Assembly: GCA_026713285.1 (NCBI GenBank)
Contig: JAPOOT010000249.1
Coordinates: 1 to 38,246, forward strand
Direction of reading: 5' to 3'
DNA from: Gemmatimonadota bacterium
Lineage (GTDB): Bacteria > JAAXHH01
Length of the DNA: 38,246 nucleotides
Under the pieces are notes generated by a model that had not been told where the DNA came from, did not search any database, and worked only from the letters and a program-made list of their open reading frames with translations. Position 1 is the stretch's first letter; each line of letters opens with the position of its first letter. Below, piece by piece: positions 1 to 8,837 of the stretch. A program made the position numbers and the translations under genes.

Positions 1-411
1 TACCGATCCGGCCATGTAGTACCCGAATACCATCCATGCGCCGCCCGCGACCATCGCGGCGAAGGCTGCGATCCGGCGGCTGGGAGCGGTCCCGTTCCCG
101 GTGCTCCGTCCGCCCCATGCCGCGATCGTTCCGACCAGGATCCCTTCGATCCCCTTGATGACGAGCGTCCACGGCGCCCAGATGAAGTAGCCGCCCAGCG
201 CGTCGGCCAGGGCGGAACCGACACCGCCCGCGAGGCCGCCGATTCGCCAGCCGAAGAGGAGGGCGATGGTCATGAGCATGGCGTCGCCCAGATTGATGTA
301 TCCCTGCGTAGCCGGATTGGGGATCCGTATGATCAGCGTCGCCAGCGTCATGAGCGCGATCATGAGCGAGGCCAGCGTCATCTTCCGGATTGTAATGTTC
401 ATCGCGGCCAT
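1..411 (-). CDS. ECF transporter S component (ECF-ribofla_trS/DUF1393 type), C-terminus cut by window edge
   Basis: Reading leftward from ATG at 411 gives an open frame of 137 codons with no stop before base 1. Visible features are hydrophobic helices, the segment GYINLGDAMLMT and a later ADALGGYFIWAPWTLVIKG stretch. Both are typical of the S (substrate-capture) components of energy-coupling-factor vitamin importers of the former DUF1393 family. Such proteins sit in the inner membrane and need an EcfT subunit and two ATPases. Neither is adjacent here; a fused ATPase lies at 18796-20655. The start is 5 bases after the ctaM stop, with AGGG upstream, so it is probably co-transcribed with ctaB-ctaM. 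The substrate (riboflavin, pantothenate or another vitamin) cannot be told from this fragment. Family assignment is from motif recognition and is fairly secure. Confidence 0.8.
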   Translation of the reverse strand, partial: MAAMNITIRKMTLASLMIALMTLATLIIRIPNPATQGYINLGDAMLMTIALLFGWRIGGLAGGVGSALADALGGYFIWAPWTLVIKGIEGILVGTIAAWGGRSTGNGTAPSRRIAAFAAMVAGGAWMVFGYYMAGSV

Positions 412-416
412 TTTGC

Positions 417-839
417 TTATCCCTGCCAGTGGTACAGCATCAGGTAGACCAGCACACCGGTGACTGACACGTAAAGCCAGATCGGCAGGGTCCACCTCGC
501 CAGTGGCGCGTGACGCTCGAAACGGCCCGTCAGCGCGTGCCGCAGCGTCAGCACGACCATGGGCACGATGGCCGTCGCCAGGATCGTATGGCTGATCAGG
601 ATGGTGAAATACACGTAACGCGTCCAACCTTCGCCGGTGAAGGGCGTGCTTCCGTGATAGAAGTGGTAAATCAGATAGGTCGTGAGGAACAGGATCGACG
701 ACGCGACCGCACCCAGCATGCACGCTCTGTGTGCGGAGATTCTGCGTTTCCTGATGTTGATATAGCCCGCGACCAGAAAAGATGCGCTGACTGTGTTCAG
801 GCAGGCGTTCACCAGGGGGAGGTCGGAGATCTCCAGCAT
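417..839 (-). CDS. ctaM: DUF420 membrane protein, CtaM-like cytochrome oxidase assembly factor
   Basis: 140 residues with about four hydrophobic helices. It has the DUF420 pattern: an N-terminal NACLNTVSA helix, a H-R-x-C-M turn near residue 38, TYLIYHFYHGSTPFTGEG in the middle and a second HTILA helix. In Firmicutes the DUF420 protein CtaM (YozB) is needed for maturation of heme-A oxidases; that role is carried over here by family and context. It starts 3 bases after the ctaB stop and has no strong ribosome site of its own, which suggests translational coupling to ctaB. No oxidase subunits are in the window; they may lie to the left. Function beyond heme-copper oxidase assembly is inference. 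Confidence 0.8.
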   Translation of the reverse strand: MLEISDLPLVNACLNTVSASFLVAGYINIRKRRISAHRACMLGAVASSILFLTTYLIYHFYHGSTPFTGEGWTRYVYFTILISHTILATAIVPMVVLTLRHALTGRFERHAPLARWTLPIWLYVSVTGVLVYLMLYHWQG

Positions 840-842
840 GCT

Positions 843-1688
843 TTATACCTTGTCATAGGCCATCACCGAGAACTGGACGAGCAGGAACACCAGGGACGCG
901 AAGAACAGGGTCCGGGCCGAAGCCAGGGTCCGGGTCACGGTCAGGTGAATGGCGAAAGCGAGCAGTCCCAGTCCGGCGGCGAGCGCGACGTAGAAATACA
1001 GGACACCGGCGATGCCGAGTATGGTCGGGACCAGGCTGAAAGCGGTCAGTGCCAGGCAGTTGATCAGGATCTGCACGCTCGTGAACCGGCCTTCGGGATC
1101 GACGGCGGGCAACAGTTGAAATCCTGCGCGGGCGTAGTCTTCGCGGAAGAGCCAGGCCAGCGCGAGGGCGTGGGGCATCTGCCAGAGGAAGAGGATGGCG
1201 AAGAGGACGCCGGCCTCCAGCCCCAGGTCGTTCCGGGCCGCAGCCCATCCCGTCACCGGGGGCAACGCGCCCGGGACCGCGCCGAATACGGTCGACAGCG
1301 TCGTGCGGTGTTTGAGCGGCGTGTATAGAAAAAGGTAGGTGGCGGTAATCGCCGCGGTGACCGAGCAGCTCAGCAGGTTGACCACCAGCGCCAGGTACAG
1401 CAGGCCCGCGGCCGTGATGGCCACGCCGAACCCGAGGGCCTGCGCGGGCCGCAACTTCCCCGCGGGGAGCGGACGCGACCGGGTTCGACGCATCAGCGCG
1501 TCCCGGTCTCTTTCCAAGAACTGGTTCAGGGCGAGCGTGCCCCCGGCCGCCAGGGCGGTTCCGGCCAGCGTATGCAGCAGTAGCAGCCAGTCCACCGGTC
1601 CGTCGGAACCCAGGTAGAACCCGACGCAGGTGGTCAGAACCAGCATGATGACCAGGCCGGGCTTGGTCAGGGCGATGAAGTCCTTCAT
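843..1688 (-). CDS. ctaB: Protoheme IX farnesyltransferase (heme O synthase)
   Basis: 281 residues, a full-length UbiA-family polyprenyltransferase predicted to span the membrane eight or nine times. It adds a farnesyl group to protoheme to make heme O for heme-copper oxidases. Evidence: N-terminal ALTKPGLVIMLVLTT; the prenyl-diphosphate/Mg site NQFLERDRDALMRRT (residues 55-69), where Asp61 and Asp63 are present and the usual first Asp is Glu; the central YTPLKHRT; and the FLWQMPHALALAW plus REDYARAGFQLLP segment. The start at 1688 has GGGAGG about nine bases upstream. Genes on both sides (CopD-like upstream, ctaM downstream) support a role in oxidase biogenesis. A second, longer open frame over the same bases is a shadow. 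Confidence 0.93.
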   Translation of the reverse strand: MKDFIALTKPGLVIMLVLTTCVGFYLGSDGPVDWLLLLHTLAGTALAAGGTLALNQFLERDRDALMRRTRSRPLPAGKLRPAQALGFGVAITAAGLLYLALVVNLLSCSVTAAITATYLFLYTPLKHRTTLSTVFGAVPGALPPVTGWAAARNDLGLEAGVLFAILFLWQMPHALALAWLFREDYARAGFQLLPAVDPEGRFTSVQILINCLALTAFSLVPTILGIAGVLYFYVALAAGLGLLAFAIHLTVTRTLASARTLFFASLVFLLVQFSVMAYDKV

Positions 1689-1816
1689 GGACAGGCCTCC
1701 CCGGCCTGATGGATGGCCGCTTCAACGGTGAACTGCAGCGCCGAAGCCCTTAAGATGGAAGCGGCGTCCGGCCCGTTCTCCGTCCCGCGGCATGCCCGGG
1801 GCTGTCGTTCGCGAAC

Positions 1817-2317
1817 TCAGACAGAGACGTTCATGGTCAGCAGGATCAGGCCCAGCAGTACCGCCGCAGCGAAAAGCACGGCGCCCACGATACCCGACGC
1901 CCTGGACTTGAAACCGATACTGCCGTCATCGAGGACCCGGGGTTCCAGCAGCCTGACCGCGTGGTGCACGATTAGCGCGATGACGATCAGGAGCTTGACG
2001 GTCATCAGCGCTTCGTAGCCCGGGGGAAGCAGTGGATATAGCTCCGGATGGGACGACATCGCCCGGGCGGCCAACCCATCCATGATCCGGTTGTACAGGC
2101 TGAACGAACCGCTCACGACCAGGATGATGATCGCCGTCCAGGAAACGCGCCGGAATATGGCGCCGGTCCTGCGCATGATCTCCACGCGCTCCTCCGATGC
2201 CCTGCCCGACCGGAGCGCCGGGGTGAGCGCGACGAGGACGTAGAAGAAACCGCCCGCCCAGAGTACAACGCCCAGTACGTGCAGCCACATCCACAGTATC
2301 TTCGTATCAAACAGCAT
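1817..2317 (-). CDS. CopD-like/DUF2269-like integral membrane protein
   Basis: 166 residues with four hydrophobic helices. The first helix carries WMWLHVLGVVLWAGGFF, and a later one has MTVKLLIVIALIVHHAV, the spaced-histidine arrangement seen in the CopD/YozB-like four-helix proteins. These are linked to copper handling or heme binding at oxidases. The open frame extends upstream to 2539, but ATG at 2317 is chosen because GGGAGGAAG lies about seven bases before it and the extra N-terminus is Arg-rich and unlike a protein. A 128-base gap separates it from ctaB. A link to copper or heme delivery is inferred from the neighbours. The family could equally be described as an uncharacterised cytochrome-associated membrane protein. 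Confidence 0.7.
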   Translation of the reverse strand: MLFDTKILWMWLHVLGVVLWAGGFFYVLVALTPALRSGRASEERVEIMRRTGAIFRRVSWTAIIILVVSGSFSLYNRIMDGLAARAMSSHPELYPLLPPGYEALMTVKLLIVIALIVHHAVRLLEPRVLDDGSIGFKSRASGIVGAVLFAAAVLLGLILLTMNVSV

Positions 2318-2470
2318 AACCGTCTTCCTCCCATTCCTGAGCGGACCGTCTAACGGCCGCGGATCCGTGCGTCGAGGTCGAGGCCGCACGTGTTGGCCGG
2401 CGGCCTGCAGACTCCTGCAAAATGCCCGGTTCGGACCGTTGCTGTCAATCTGTTTTTGACTGCGCCGAAC

Positions 2471-2516
2471 CGCGTGACAACCGATTGAAAGCACGCGTGA
2501 CAACCGACTGAAAGCA
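2471..2516. repeat. Two tandem 23-bp direct repeats abutting a promoter
   Basis: CGCGTGACAACCGATTGAAA followed by GCA occupies 2471-2493. It is repeated at 2494-2516 with a single T-to-C change. The second copy ends one base before the -35 hexamer at 2518. Placement on the upstream face of a promoter suggests binding sites for an activator or repressor; this is inference. Confidence 0.9.
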
Positions 2517-2517
2517 G

Positions 2518-2545
2518 TTGACATAAGACGCCCGCGCACTATAAT
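2518..2545 (+). promoter_or_regulatory. Consensus sigma-70-type promoter for the ROK gene
   Basis: TTGACA at 2518-2523 and TATAAT at 2540-2545 match the housekeeping consensus at all twelve positions, with a 16-base spacer. Transcription would start near 2552, about 65 bases before the ATG at 2617. It is the best-matching promoter in the window. Confidence 0.85.
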
Positions 2546-2616
2546 TACTGCATGCTTTCCTGCAAAGCCGGAAGGCGGTTTTTTTAACTGCCGGATCCAT
2601 TCCCAGACCCGCGACC

Positions 2617-3615
2617 ATGTCCCAGCCAGACCGGAACGCCCCTTACCTTCTGGGCCACGACGTCGGCGGAACCAAGCTGGCCGTGGTAATCGCCGACCGG
2701 AACGGGAACATCCTGCACAAAGTCCGGCGGCCGACGGAAGCCGAGCGGGGACCGGAAGCCGTGGTGGCGACGCTGGTGGAGATGTCCCGCGAAGCCATGG
2801 CGCGCGCCTGCCTCTCTTCGTCGGACCTGGCCGGTGTCGGCGTTAGTTGCGGCGGCCCCCTGGACACGGAAACCGGCGTGGTCTACGCGCCGCCCAATCT
2901 CCCGGGCTGGGACGAGGTACCGCTTAAAGCGTGGCTCGAAGATGCGCTGTCGCTGCCGGCTTACGTCGAAAACGACGCCAACGCCGGCGCCCTGGCGGAG
3001 TGGTCCTTCGGGGCAGGCCGGGGCTTCCGCCACATGGTATACATGACCATGAGCACCGGCATCGGCGGCGGCATCATACTCGACGGCAGGCTCTACCGCG
3101 GTCCGAACGACACGGCCGGCGAAGTGGGGCACATGACCATCGTCGAGAACGGTCCGGCCTGCGGTTGCGGAAAGCGCGGTTGCCTCGAGTCCCTGTGTTC
3201 GGGACCATCGATCGCCAGGCGGGCCCGGGAGAAGGCGCAAGCGGCGCCGGACTCGCTCCTGATCGCACTCGCAGGCGGCGACCCGGACCGCATTACGGCG
3301 GAAACCGTCATGGACGCGGCCAGGAAAAACGACCCGTGCGCCCGGGAAATCGTGGATGAGACGGCACGGTACATGGCCGCCGGACTGGGGAACATCGTGA
3401 ATATGCTGAACCCGGAAATCATTGTAGTCGGCACCATCCTGGTCAAAGCCGGGGATCTGCTCCTGGAACCCATTCGCGAATACCTTCGGCGCGAAACCTG
3501 GGAGCGGGTCTACGACACGGTGCGCGTCGAGCCCGCCGGACTGGGAGACGAAGTGGGCGATCTCGCCGCCATTGCCGTGATCAGGCAGGCGGTGCAAACT
3601 GAAGGGAGCGGCTAG
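2617..3615 (+). CDS. ROK-family sugar kinase (glucokinase-like)
   Basis: 332 residues, normal length for the ROK family. The ATP-binding motif DVGGTK is at 15-20 and the catalytic Asp is in ENDANAGALAEW (Asp120). The second phosphate loop is STGIGGGI (146-153). The zinc site is made of His172 in AGEVGHMT and the cysteines of CGCGKRGC (182-189). All catalytic and metal residues are present, so it should phosphorylate a hexose such as glucose or an N-acyl-hexosamine. It lacks an N-terminal helix-turn-helix, so it is an enzyme and not a ROK repressor. Downstream, 4 bases away, lies an M20 peptidase in the same direction. Substrate cannot be fixed from sequence; feeding the tal-gnd-rpe block downstream through glucose-6-phosphate is a reasonable inference. 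Confidence 0.92.
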   Translation: MSQPDRNAPYLLGHDVGGTKLAVVIADRNGNILHKVRRPTEAERGPEAVVATLVEMSREAMARACLSSSDLAGVGVSCGGPLDTETGVVYAPPNLPGWDEVPLKAWLEDALSLPAYVENDANAGALAEWSFGAGRGFRHMVYMTMSTGIGGGIILDGRLYRGPNDTAGEVGHMTIVENGPACGCGKRGCLESLCSGPSIARRAREKAQAAPDSLLIALAGGDPDRITAETVMDAARKNDPCAREIVDETARYMAAGLGNIVNMLNPEIIVVGTILVKAGDLLLEPIREYLRRETWERVYDTVRVEPAGLGDEVGDLAAIAVIRQAVQTEGSG

Positions 3616-3619
3616 GACT

Positions 3620-4933
3620 TTGGACTGGAACGCGATGGGGCGGGAAGCCGTACAACTGCTTAGCGAGTACCTGCGGATCGACACGACGAATCCTCCGGGC
3701 AACGAGGACCGCGCGACCGCCTTCCTGGACCGTGTCCTTACCGAAGAAGGCATCGACTGCCAGGTCCACCAATCCGCTCCGGGCCGGTCCAACCTCTACG
3801 CGAGACTGAGAGGGGACGATTCGAAGCGGGCCGTCGTGTTGCTGAGTCACAGCGACGTGGTTCCCGCCGATCGTGCGTACTGGTCGGTCGACCCCTTCGC
3901 CGGGTTGGTCAGGGACGGATACATCTGGGGACGGGGCGCGCTGGACATGAAGAACCTGGGCATCGCCGAACTGGTGGTGTTTCTCGCGCTGCACAGGAAC
4001 CGTTTTCCCCTGAAACGGGACGTCGTATTTCTCGTCACCGCCGACGAGGAGGCCGGCGGAGCGGCCGGCGCCCGCTGGATCACCCGGAACCGGCCGGAAC
4101 TCGTCTCGGACGCGGAGTTTCTGATCAATGAAAGCGGCAAGGGCCGGCTCGAAAATGGCAGGGCCGTCTATTCCATCGACATCACCGAGAAATCGCCTTT
4201 CTGGATCCGCCTGGTCGCCCGCGGCGAACCAGGCCACGGTTCCCGCCCGAAACCCCATTCCGCCGTTAACCGGCTCATACGCGCCCTGAACGCCATCATG
4301 GCCTACACGCCGCCCATCAAGGTGACGGACGCGGCCGAGCGGTACTTCAAAGGCATCGCGCACCTGCAGAAAGACGGTTACCGCGAACGATTCGCGAATA
4401 TCAGGGAGTCCGTCCGGGACGGCCGGTTCCTGTCGGACCTGATCCGTAACCAGCATTACGCGGCGATTCTCCGCAATACCATCTCGATAACCATGTTGCA
4501 GGGCAGCGACAAAATCAATATCATACCCCAGGCGGCGACGGCCGAACTGGACTGCAGGCTGCTTCCGGGTGAAGATCCCGGAGACTTCGTCCGGGACTTG
4601 AAAAACGTGGTCGGCGACGACGGGATCGAAATGGAGACCATACTGAACTTCGGGAACACGTCCTCACCCTTCGATTCGCACCTGGTCGACGCGGTGCGCG
4701 ACGTCGTATCCCGGCACCATGAGCGCGCGGAGGTCGTACCGAACATTCTCTCGGGTTTTACGGACAGCCACTACTTCCGAGAGCTGGGTATACACTGCTA
4801 CGGCTTCATGCCTTTTCTGCTGGTCGACGAAGAACTTCGACGTATCCACGGCAACGACGAACGCATCTCCGTGGAGAACATGGAACGGGGCCCGAGGATG
4901 CTCTACGAAGTAATGGAAGAACTCTGCGGCTGA
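3620..4933 (+). CDS. M20-family metallopeptidase/deacylase (ArgE/DapE/CPG2 type)
   Basis: 437 residues. It shows the M20 dinuclear zinc site: SHSDVVPA (His77, Asp79), GRGALDMK with the bridging Asp109, and ADEEAGG with the catalytic base and zinc ligand Glu143/Glu144. A C-terminal FTDSHYF supplies the last His. The lid/dimerisation insert lies between about residues 190 and 330. The reaction would be hydrolysis of an amide bond in a dipeptide, N-acyl-amino acid or carbamate; the precise substrate is open. The start is taken as TTG at 3620, with GGGAG eleven bases upstream in the end of the ROK gene. The next in-frame ATG at 3635 has no ribosome site. No signal peptide, so cytoplasmic. It follows the ROK gene by 4 bases and is probably co-transcribed. 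Confidence 0.88.
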   Translation: MDWNAMGREAVQLLSEYLRIDTTNPPGNEDRATAFLDRVLTEEGIDCQVHQSAPGRSNLYARLRGDDSKRAVVLLSHSDVVPADRAYWSVDPFAGLVRDGYIWGRGALDMKNLGIAELVVFLALHRNRFPLKRDVVFLVTADEEAGGAAGARWITRNRPELVSDAEFLINESGKGRLENGRAVYSIDITEKSPFWIRLVARGEPGHGSRPKPHSAVNRLIRALNAIMAYTPPIKVTDAAERYFKGIAHLQKDGYRERFANIRESVRDGRFLSDLIRNQHYAAILRNTISITMLQGSDKINIIPQAATAELDCRLLPGEDPGDFVRDLKNVVGDDGIEMETILNFGNTSSPFDSHLVDAVRDVVSRHHERAEVVPNILSGFTDSHYFRELGIHCYGFMPFLLVDEELRRIHGNDERISVENMERGPRMLYEVMEELCG

Positions 4934-4955
4934 CACCGAATTGAGGAGACGTAAC

Positions 4956-5918
4956 ATGGAAGCGATTCGTATTCACGAGTTTGGCGAACCAGGCGTTATG
5001 AACCTCGAATCCTGCCCGGACCTCCAGGCCGGCCACGGGCAGATCCTGGTGGACCTGCGGGCCGCCGGCGTGAATCCGGTGGACACCTATATCCGCGCGG
5101 GCACTTACGCCATGAAACCCGACCTGCCGTTCACGCCGGGCATGGACGGTGCCGGCACCGTGGCCGCGGTCGGTGACGATACTGCCCACGTCTCCGTGGG
5201 CGACCGGGTGTACCTGGCCGGCACGCTCACCGGTACCTACGCATCCCAGGCCCTTTGTTCCGCGAACCAGGTCCATCCGCTGCCGGAGAACGTGTCATTC
5301 GCCCAAGGCGCGGGGGTTTACGTGCCGTACGCGACGGCCTGGCGCGGCCTTTTTCAGCGGGCGTCGGGCCGGGCCGGAGAAACCGTACTCGTTCACGGCG
5401 CCAGTGGCGGAGTCGGCATCGCGGCCGTACAGCTCGCGCGGGCGGCCGGCATGACGGTCATCGGGACGGCCGGTTCCGAACGTGGCGCGGCCCTGGTATC
5501 GGAACAGGGCGCCCATCACGTGGTCGATCATCATGAAGCCGACTACACGGATCAGATCATGAATCTCACCGGCGGCCGGGGCGTCGACGTGATCATGGAA
5601 ATGCTGGCGAACGTCAATCTGGACAGGGACCTGAACATGCTGGCCTTCGGCGGCAGAGTCGTCGTCATCGGAAACCGGGGCGTGATCGAGATCAACCCCC
5701 GGGACGCCATGGCACGCGACGCCAGTATCCTGGGCATGGTCCTGCTGCTGGCCCCGGAGGAAGACCTGGCCGCGATCCACGCCGGGTTGTACGCCGGGCT
5801 GGAAAACGGAACCCTCAACCCGGTGGTCGGCAAGGCGTTGCCGCTGGCCGAAGCGGCGCAGTCCCATGTCGCCGTGATGGAACCGGGCGCATACGGAAAA
5901 ATCGTCCTGTTACCCTGA
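4956..5918 (+). CDS. Quinone oxidoreductase-like MDR enzyme (zeta-crystallin type)
   Basis: 320 residues of the zinc-free medium-chain reductase branch. The N-terminal GroES-like half contains AAGVNPVDTYIRAG and PFTPGMDGAGTV. The nucleotide-binding half begins with VHGASGGVGIAAVQLA, the AxxGxxG signature of NADPH-dependent quinone oxidoreductases. No catalytic zinc cysteines are present, as expected. It should reduce quinones or enones using NADPH in the cytosol. ATG at 4956 is chosen over an upstream in-frame TTG at 4941 because GAGGAGA sits just before it and would be swallowed by the longer start. It follows the M20 gene by 22 bases. Confidence 0.88.
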   Translation: MEAIRIHEFGEPGVMNLESCPDLQAGHGQILVDLRAAGVNPVDTYIRAGTYAMKPDLPFTPGMDGAGTVAAVGDDTAHVSVGDRVYLAGTLTGTYASQALCSANQVHPLPENVSFAQGAGVYVPYATAWRGLFQRASGRAGETVLVHGASGGVGIAAVQLARAAGMTVIGTAGSERGAALVSEQGAHHVVDHHEADYTDQIMNLTGGRGVDVIMEMLANVNLDRDLNMLAFGGRVVVIGNRGVIEINPRDAMARDASILGMVLLLAPEEDLAAIHAGLYAGLENGTLNPVVGKALPLAEAAQSHVAVMEPGAYGKIVLLP

Positions 5919-6020
5919 ACCACGGACACGATCCGTACGCCGGCCGGCCCGAACCGGGCGTCCTGGCGCCGGCACGGACCACGCGTTCACGCCGCTGCGC
6001 GGCGCACAAAGGAAACCGCC

Positions 6021-7148
6021 ATGGCTAATCCTCTCGTCCAACTCGCACGGCACGGCCAGAGCTTCTGGCTGGACAACATCAGCCGCGACCTGATCGCATC
6101 GGGCCGGTTGAGCAGACTGATCGAGGAGGACGGGCTGAAGGGCATGACCTCGAATCCGGCTATTTTCGAGAAAGCCATCATGGGGAGTACGGATTACGAC
6201 GACGACATCGGGCTGATGGCGGCGCAGGGACGCAACGCCGTGGAAATCTACGAGGCACTTGCGGTTGCGGATATACGGCAGGCCGCCGACCGGCTGTCCG
6301 CCGTGTATGACGCCACCGAAGGCGCCGACGGTTACGTGAGTCTGGAGGTATCCCCGGAACTCGCTGATGACACTGCGGGAACAGTCGCCGAAGCCCGACG
6401 GCTGTGGGAGGAAGTGGACCGCGGGAACGTCATGATCAAAGTACCGGCGACCCGGGCGGGCATACCGGCCGTTCGTCGGTTGATCGGCGAGGGATTGAAT
6501 ATCAACGTAACGCTGCTGTTCTCCAGGGCCGTGTACGAGACCGTGGCCGAAGCCTACATCGGCGGGCTCGAGGACCGCCTTGCCGCGGGGAGAGCGATCG
6601 GCGGCACGGCGAGCGTGGCCAGTTTCTTCATCAGCCGGATCGATACGCTCGTCGACGCATTGCTGGCCGAACGGGAAGCGCAGGCCGACGATCCGGAGGT
6701 ACGTGCCATGATCCGGGGCCTGATCGGCAAGACGGCCATCGCCAACGGCAAGACGACCTACCAACTGTACAAGGCGCTGTACGCGACGCCGCGCTGGAAC
6801 GCGCTGGCCGAAAAAGGCGCCAGGCCGCAAAGGCTGCTGTGGGCCAGCACGAGTACCAAGAACCCTGACTACCGGGACGTGCTGTACGTCGAAGAATTGA
6901 TTGGAAAAGACACCATCAATACGCTGCCCGATGAAACCCTGGGCGCCTTCCGCGATCACGGGCGCCTGTCCGACACCCTTGAAGCCCACATCGACGAAGC
7001 CGGATCGGTTCTGGCCAATGTGGAGAAAGCCGGAATCTCGATGGAACGGGTATCCGACCAGCTTGTGGAAGAAGGGGTGATGAAATTCGTGGACCCCTTC
7101 GTGAAACTGATGGAAGCCATAGAACAAAAGCGTCTGCAGCCGGCCTGA
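6021..7148 (+). CDS. tal: Transaldolase
   Basis: 375 residues, the longer transaldolase form found in actinobacteria and several other phyla. The start reads [18 protein letters not shown] with [13 protein letters not shown] soon after. The Schiff-base lysine is Lys140 in [12 protein letters not shown]. Later NINVTLLFS and [15 protein letters not shown] strands of the TIM barrel are intact, and [10 protein letters not shown] binds phosphate. It interconverts sedoheptulose-7-phosphate plus glyceraldehyde-3-phosphate with erythrose-4-phosphate plus fructose-6-phosphate. AAAGGA lies about eight bases before the ATG. It is followed by gnd and rpe, so the three form a pentose-phosphate operon. Confidence 0.95.
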   Translation: MANPLVQLARHGQSFWLDNISRDLIASGRLSRLIEEDGLKGMTSNPAIFEKAIMGSTDYDDDIGLMAAQGRNAVEIYEALAVADIRQAADRLSAVYDATEGADGYVSLEVSPELADDTAGTVAEARRLWEEVDRGNVMIKVPATRAGIPAVRRLIGEGLNINVTLLFSRAVYETVAEAYIGGLEDRLAAGRAIGGTASVASFFISRIDTLVDALLAEREAQADDPEVRAMIRGLIGKTAIANGKTTYQLYKALYATPRWNALAEKGARPQRLLWASTSTKNPDYRDVLYVEELIGKDTINTLPDETLGAFRDHGRLSDTLEAHIDEAGSVLANVEKAGISMERVSDQLVEEGVMKFVDPFVKLMEAIEQKRLQPA

Positions 7149-7191
7149 TCGCCTGCTGAGTTTATATCGTCGGAGACCAGGGGAGGCGCGC

Positions 7192-8148
7192 ATGCAGTTG
7201 GGCATGGTCGGACTCGGCCGGATGGGCGGCAACATGACGCGGCGGTTGCTGCGCGGCGGCCACGAAGTCGTCGCGTACGACCGGGACAGCGCAGCGGTCG
7301 GCCGGGCGGAACAAGAAGGCGCTACCGGCGCATCCACGCTGCGCGATCTCGTGGCCGGTCTCCACGCGCCCCGCGCGGTCTGGATCATGGTGCCGGCCGG
7401 CGACGTCACGGAACGGACCATTGACGAACTGGCCGAAGCACTGTTTCCGGGCGATACCGTCATCGACGGAGGAAACACCTATTTCAAGGACGACGTCGCC
7501 CGCGCCGAGAAACTGTCCGCCCGCAAGCTGCACTACGTCGACGTGGGTACCAGCGGTGGCGTCTGGGGCCTTGAGAGAGGCTATTGCATGACCATCGGAG
7601 GTCCCGCGGGGATCGTCGAACGCCTGGACCCGCTTTTCCGGACGCTGGCCCCCGGTCCCGGCTCAAACGCCCGGAAGGGCTATGTACACGTGGGACCGGC
7701 GGGCGCGGGGCACTTCGTCAAGATGATCCATAACGGGATCGAATACGGCATGATGCAGGCCTTTGCCGAGGGCCTTGAAATCCTCCGGGAATCCGGGTCA
7801 GACCGCGTGGACCCGCGCCATCGGTACGACCTGGACCTGCACGACATAGCCGAAGTATGGCGGCACGGGAGCGTGGTCAGTTCCTGGCTACTGGATCTTC
7901 TTGAGATTTCCCTGCGGGAGGACCGGGACCTGTCGGCCTATTCCGGATACGTGCAGGACTCCGGGGAGGGCAGGTGGACCGTGCAGACGGCCATCGAAGA
8001 AGACGTGCCCGCCCACGTGCTCACGGCCTCGCTGTTCACCAGGTTCCAGTCGCGTCAGGACGATTCCTACGCGGCGCGGGTGCTTTCGGCCCTGCGCCAC
8101 CAGTTCGGAGGACACGTGGAACAGAAGCGGAACGGGGGAGGACCGTGA
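7192..8148 (+). CDS. gnd: 6-phosphogluconate dehydrogenase, short decarboxylating form
   Basis: 318 residues, the short form related to Bacillus YqeC and Gluconobacter enzymes, not the ~470-residue classical enzyme. Rossmann motif GLGRMGGN is at residues 7-14 and [11 protein letters not shown] at 91-101. The catalytic Lys177 and Asn181 lie in [13 protein letters not shown]. The residue after the second strand is Asp30 (VVAYDRD), which in this subfamily favours NAD+ over NADP+; cofactor choice is inference. It oxidatively decarboxylates 6-phosphogluconate to ribulose-5-phosphate, the substrate of the next gene. GGGGAGG lies just upstream of the ATG. The stop overlaps the rpe start by four bases. 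Confidence 0.94.
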   Translation: MQLGMVGLGRMGGNMTRRLLRGGHEVVAYDRDSAAVGRAEQEGATGASTLRDLVAGLHAPRAVWIMVPAGDVTERTIDELAEALFPGDTVIDGGNTYFKDDVARAEKLSARKLHYVDVGTSGGVWGLERGYCMTIGGPAGIVERLDPLFRTLAPGPGSNARKGYVHVGPAGAGHFVKMIHNGIEYGMMQAFAEGLEILRESGSDRVDPRHRYDLDLHDIAEVWRHGSVVSSWLLDLLEISLREDRDLSAYSGYVQDSGEGRWTVQTAIEEDVPAHVLTASLFTRFQSRQDDSYAARVLSALRHQFGGHVEQKRNGGGP

Positions 8149-8798
8149 TCCAGATCTCGCCATCCATCCTGTCGGCGGATTTCACCCGGCTGGCCGAGGA
8201 GGTCCGTGCGGTGGAACGCGCCGGCGCAGACCGGATACATATCGACGTCATGGATGGCCGGTTCGTGCCGAATATCTCCATGGGGCCCTTCATCGTCGAG
8301 GCAATCGACTCCCTCACGGACCTGCCGCTCGAAGCCCACCTGATGATCGAGGAACCGGACCGGTACGTCGGAGTGTTCATGGACGCCGGGGCGGACGTGA
8401 TTATCGTGCACCAGGAGAACACCCCCCACCTCCACAGGGTGGTGCAGTCCGTCAGGGAACGGGGCATTCAGGCCGGGGTCGCCCTGAATCCGGCCACGCC
8501 CGCACACGTCCTCGACGAGATCATCGACGAACTCGATCTCGTCCTTGTCATGTCCGTCAACCCGGGGTTCTCGGGGCAACGGTTCATCGATTCCGTACTG
8601 CCGAAGATCCGGCAGGTCCGAGGGACCATATCGGACCGGGGACTCGAATGCGACCTGGAGGTGGACGGCGGCGTGAACGCCGATACAGCGCCCGACGCCG
8701 TGTCGGCCGGCGTAAACATCCTGGTGGCCGCCACGGCCGTATTCAAGCATCCGGACGGTGTCGCGGACGGTATTCGGCTGTTGCGAGAATGCGCCTGA
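8145..8798 (+). CDS. rpe: Ribulose-phosphate 3-epimerase
   Basis: 217 residues, standard length. TIM-barrel motifs: [13 protein letters not shown] at the start, [13 protein letters not shown] (metal ligands His32, Asp34), [12 protein letters not shown] with His65, [11 protein letters not shown], and [11 protein letters not shown] carrying the catalytic Asp. It interconverts ribulose-5-phosphate and xylulose-5-phosphate. The start is GTG at 8145, overlapping the gnd stop as GTGA, with GGGGGAGG just upstream. An in-frame ATG at 7974 would add an Arg-rich tail read from inside gnd and is rejected. It completes the tal-gnd-rpe set. Confidence 0.95.
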   Translation: MIQISPSILSADFTRLAEEVRAVERAGADRIHIDVMDGRFVPNISMGPFIVEAIDSLTDLPLEAHLMIEEPDRYVGVFMDAGADVIIVHQENTPHLHRVVQSVRERGIQAGVALNPATPAHVLDEIIDELDLVLVMSVNPGFSGQRFIDSVLPKIRQVRGTISDRGLECDLEVDGGVNADTAPDAVSAGVNILVAATAVFKHPDGVADGIRLLRECA

Positions 8799-8837
8799 CC
8801 TCAGGCGTCCCGTTCGCCCCGGAACACCGCTTCACCG

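Larger units (their letters stand above)
2318..2616. other. Divergent intergenic region upstream of the ROK gene
   Basis: 299 bases between two divergently read genes. The half near the ROK gene holds the 23-bp tandem repeat and the consensus promoter listed separately, followed by a ~70-base leader. A short T run at 2578-2584 follows a weak GCC/GGC element too small to call a terminator. I see no convincing promoter for the leftward CopD-like gene and no small ORF with a ribosome site. Confidence 0.6.

Noticed and set aside
853-1725. Second minus-strand frame overlapping ctaB
   Set aside because: Its product is Arg/Pro/Gly-rich with no membrane helices, whereas the 843-1688 frame gives full-length heme O synthase.
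2560-2586. Intrinsic terminator or attenuator in the ROK leader
   Set aside because: The run of T is present, but the preceding stem would be only about three base pairs.
2584-3792. Long open frames antisense to the ROK and M20 genes (and similar ones across the window)
   Set aside because: They mirror strong family matches on the opposite strand, are Arg/Gly/Pro/His-rich, lack ribosome sites, and arise from GC-rich third positions.
5919-6020. Regulatory hairpin between the MDR gene and tal
   Set aside because: Only short GC-rich complementarities typical of base composition; no T tract or promoter pair stands out.
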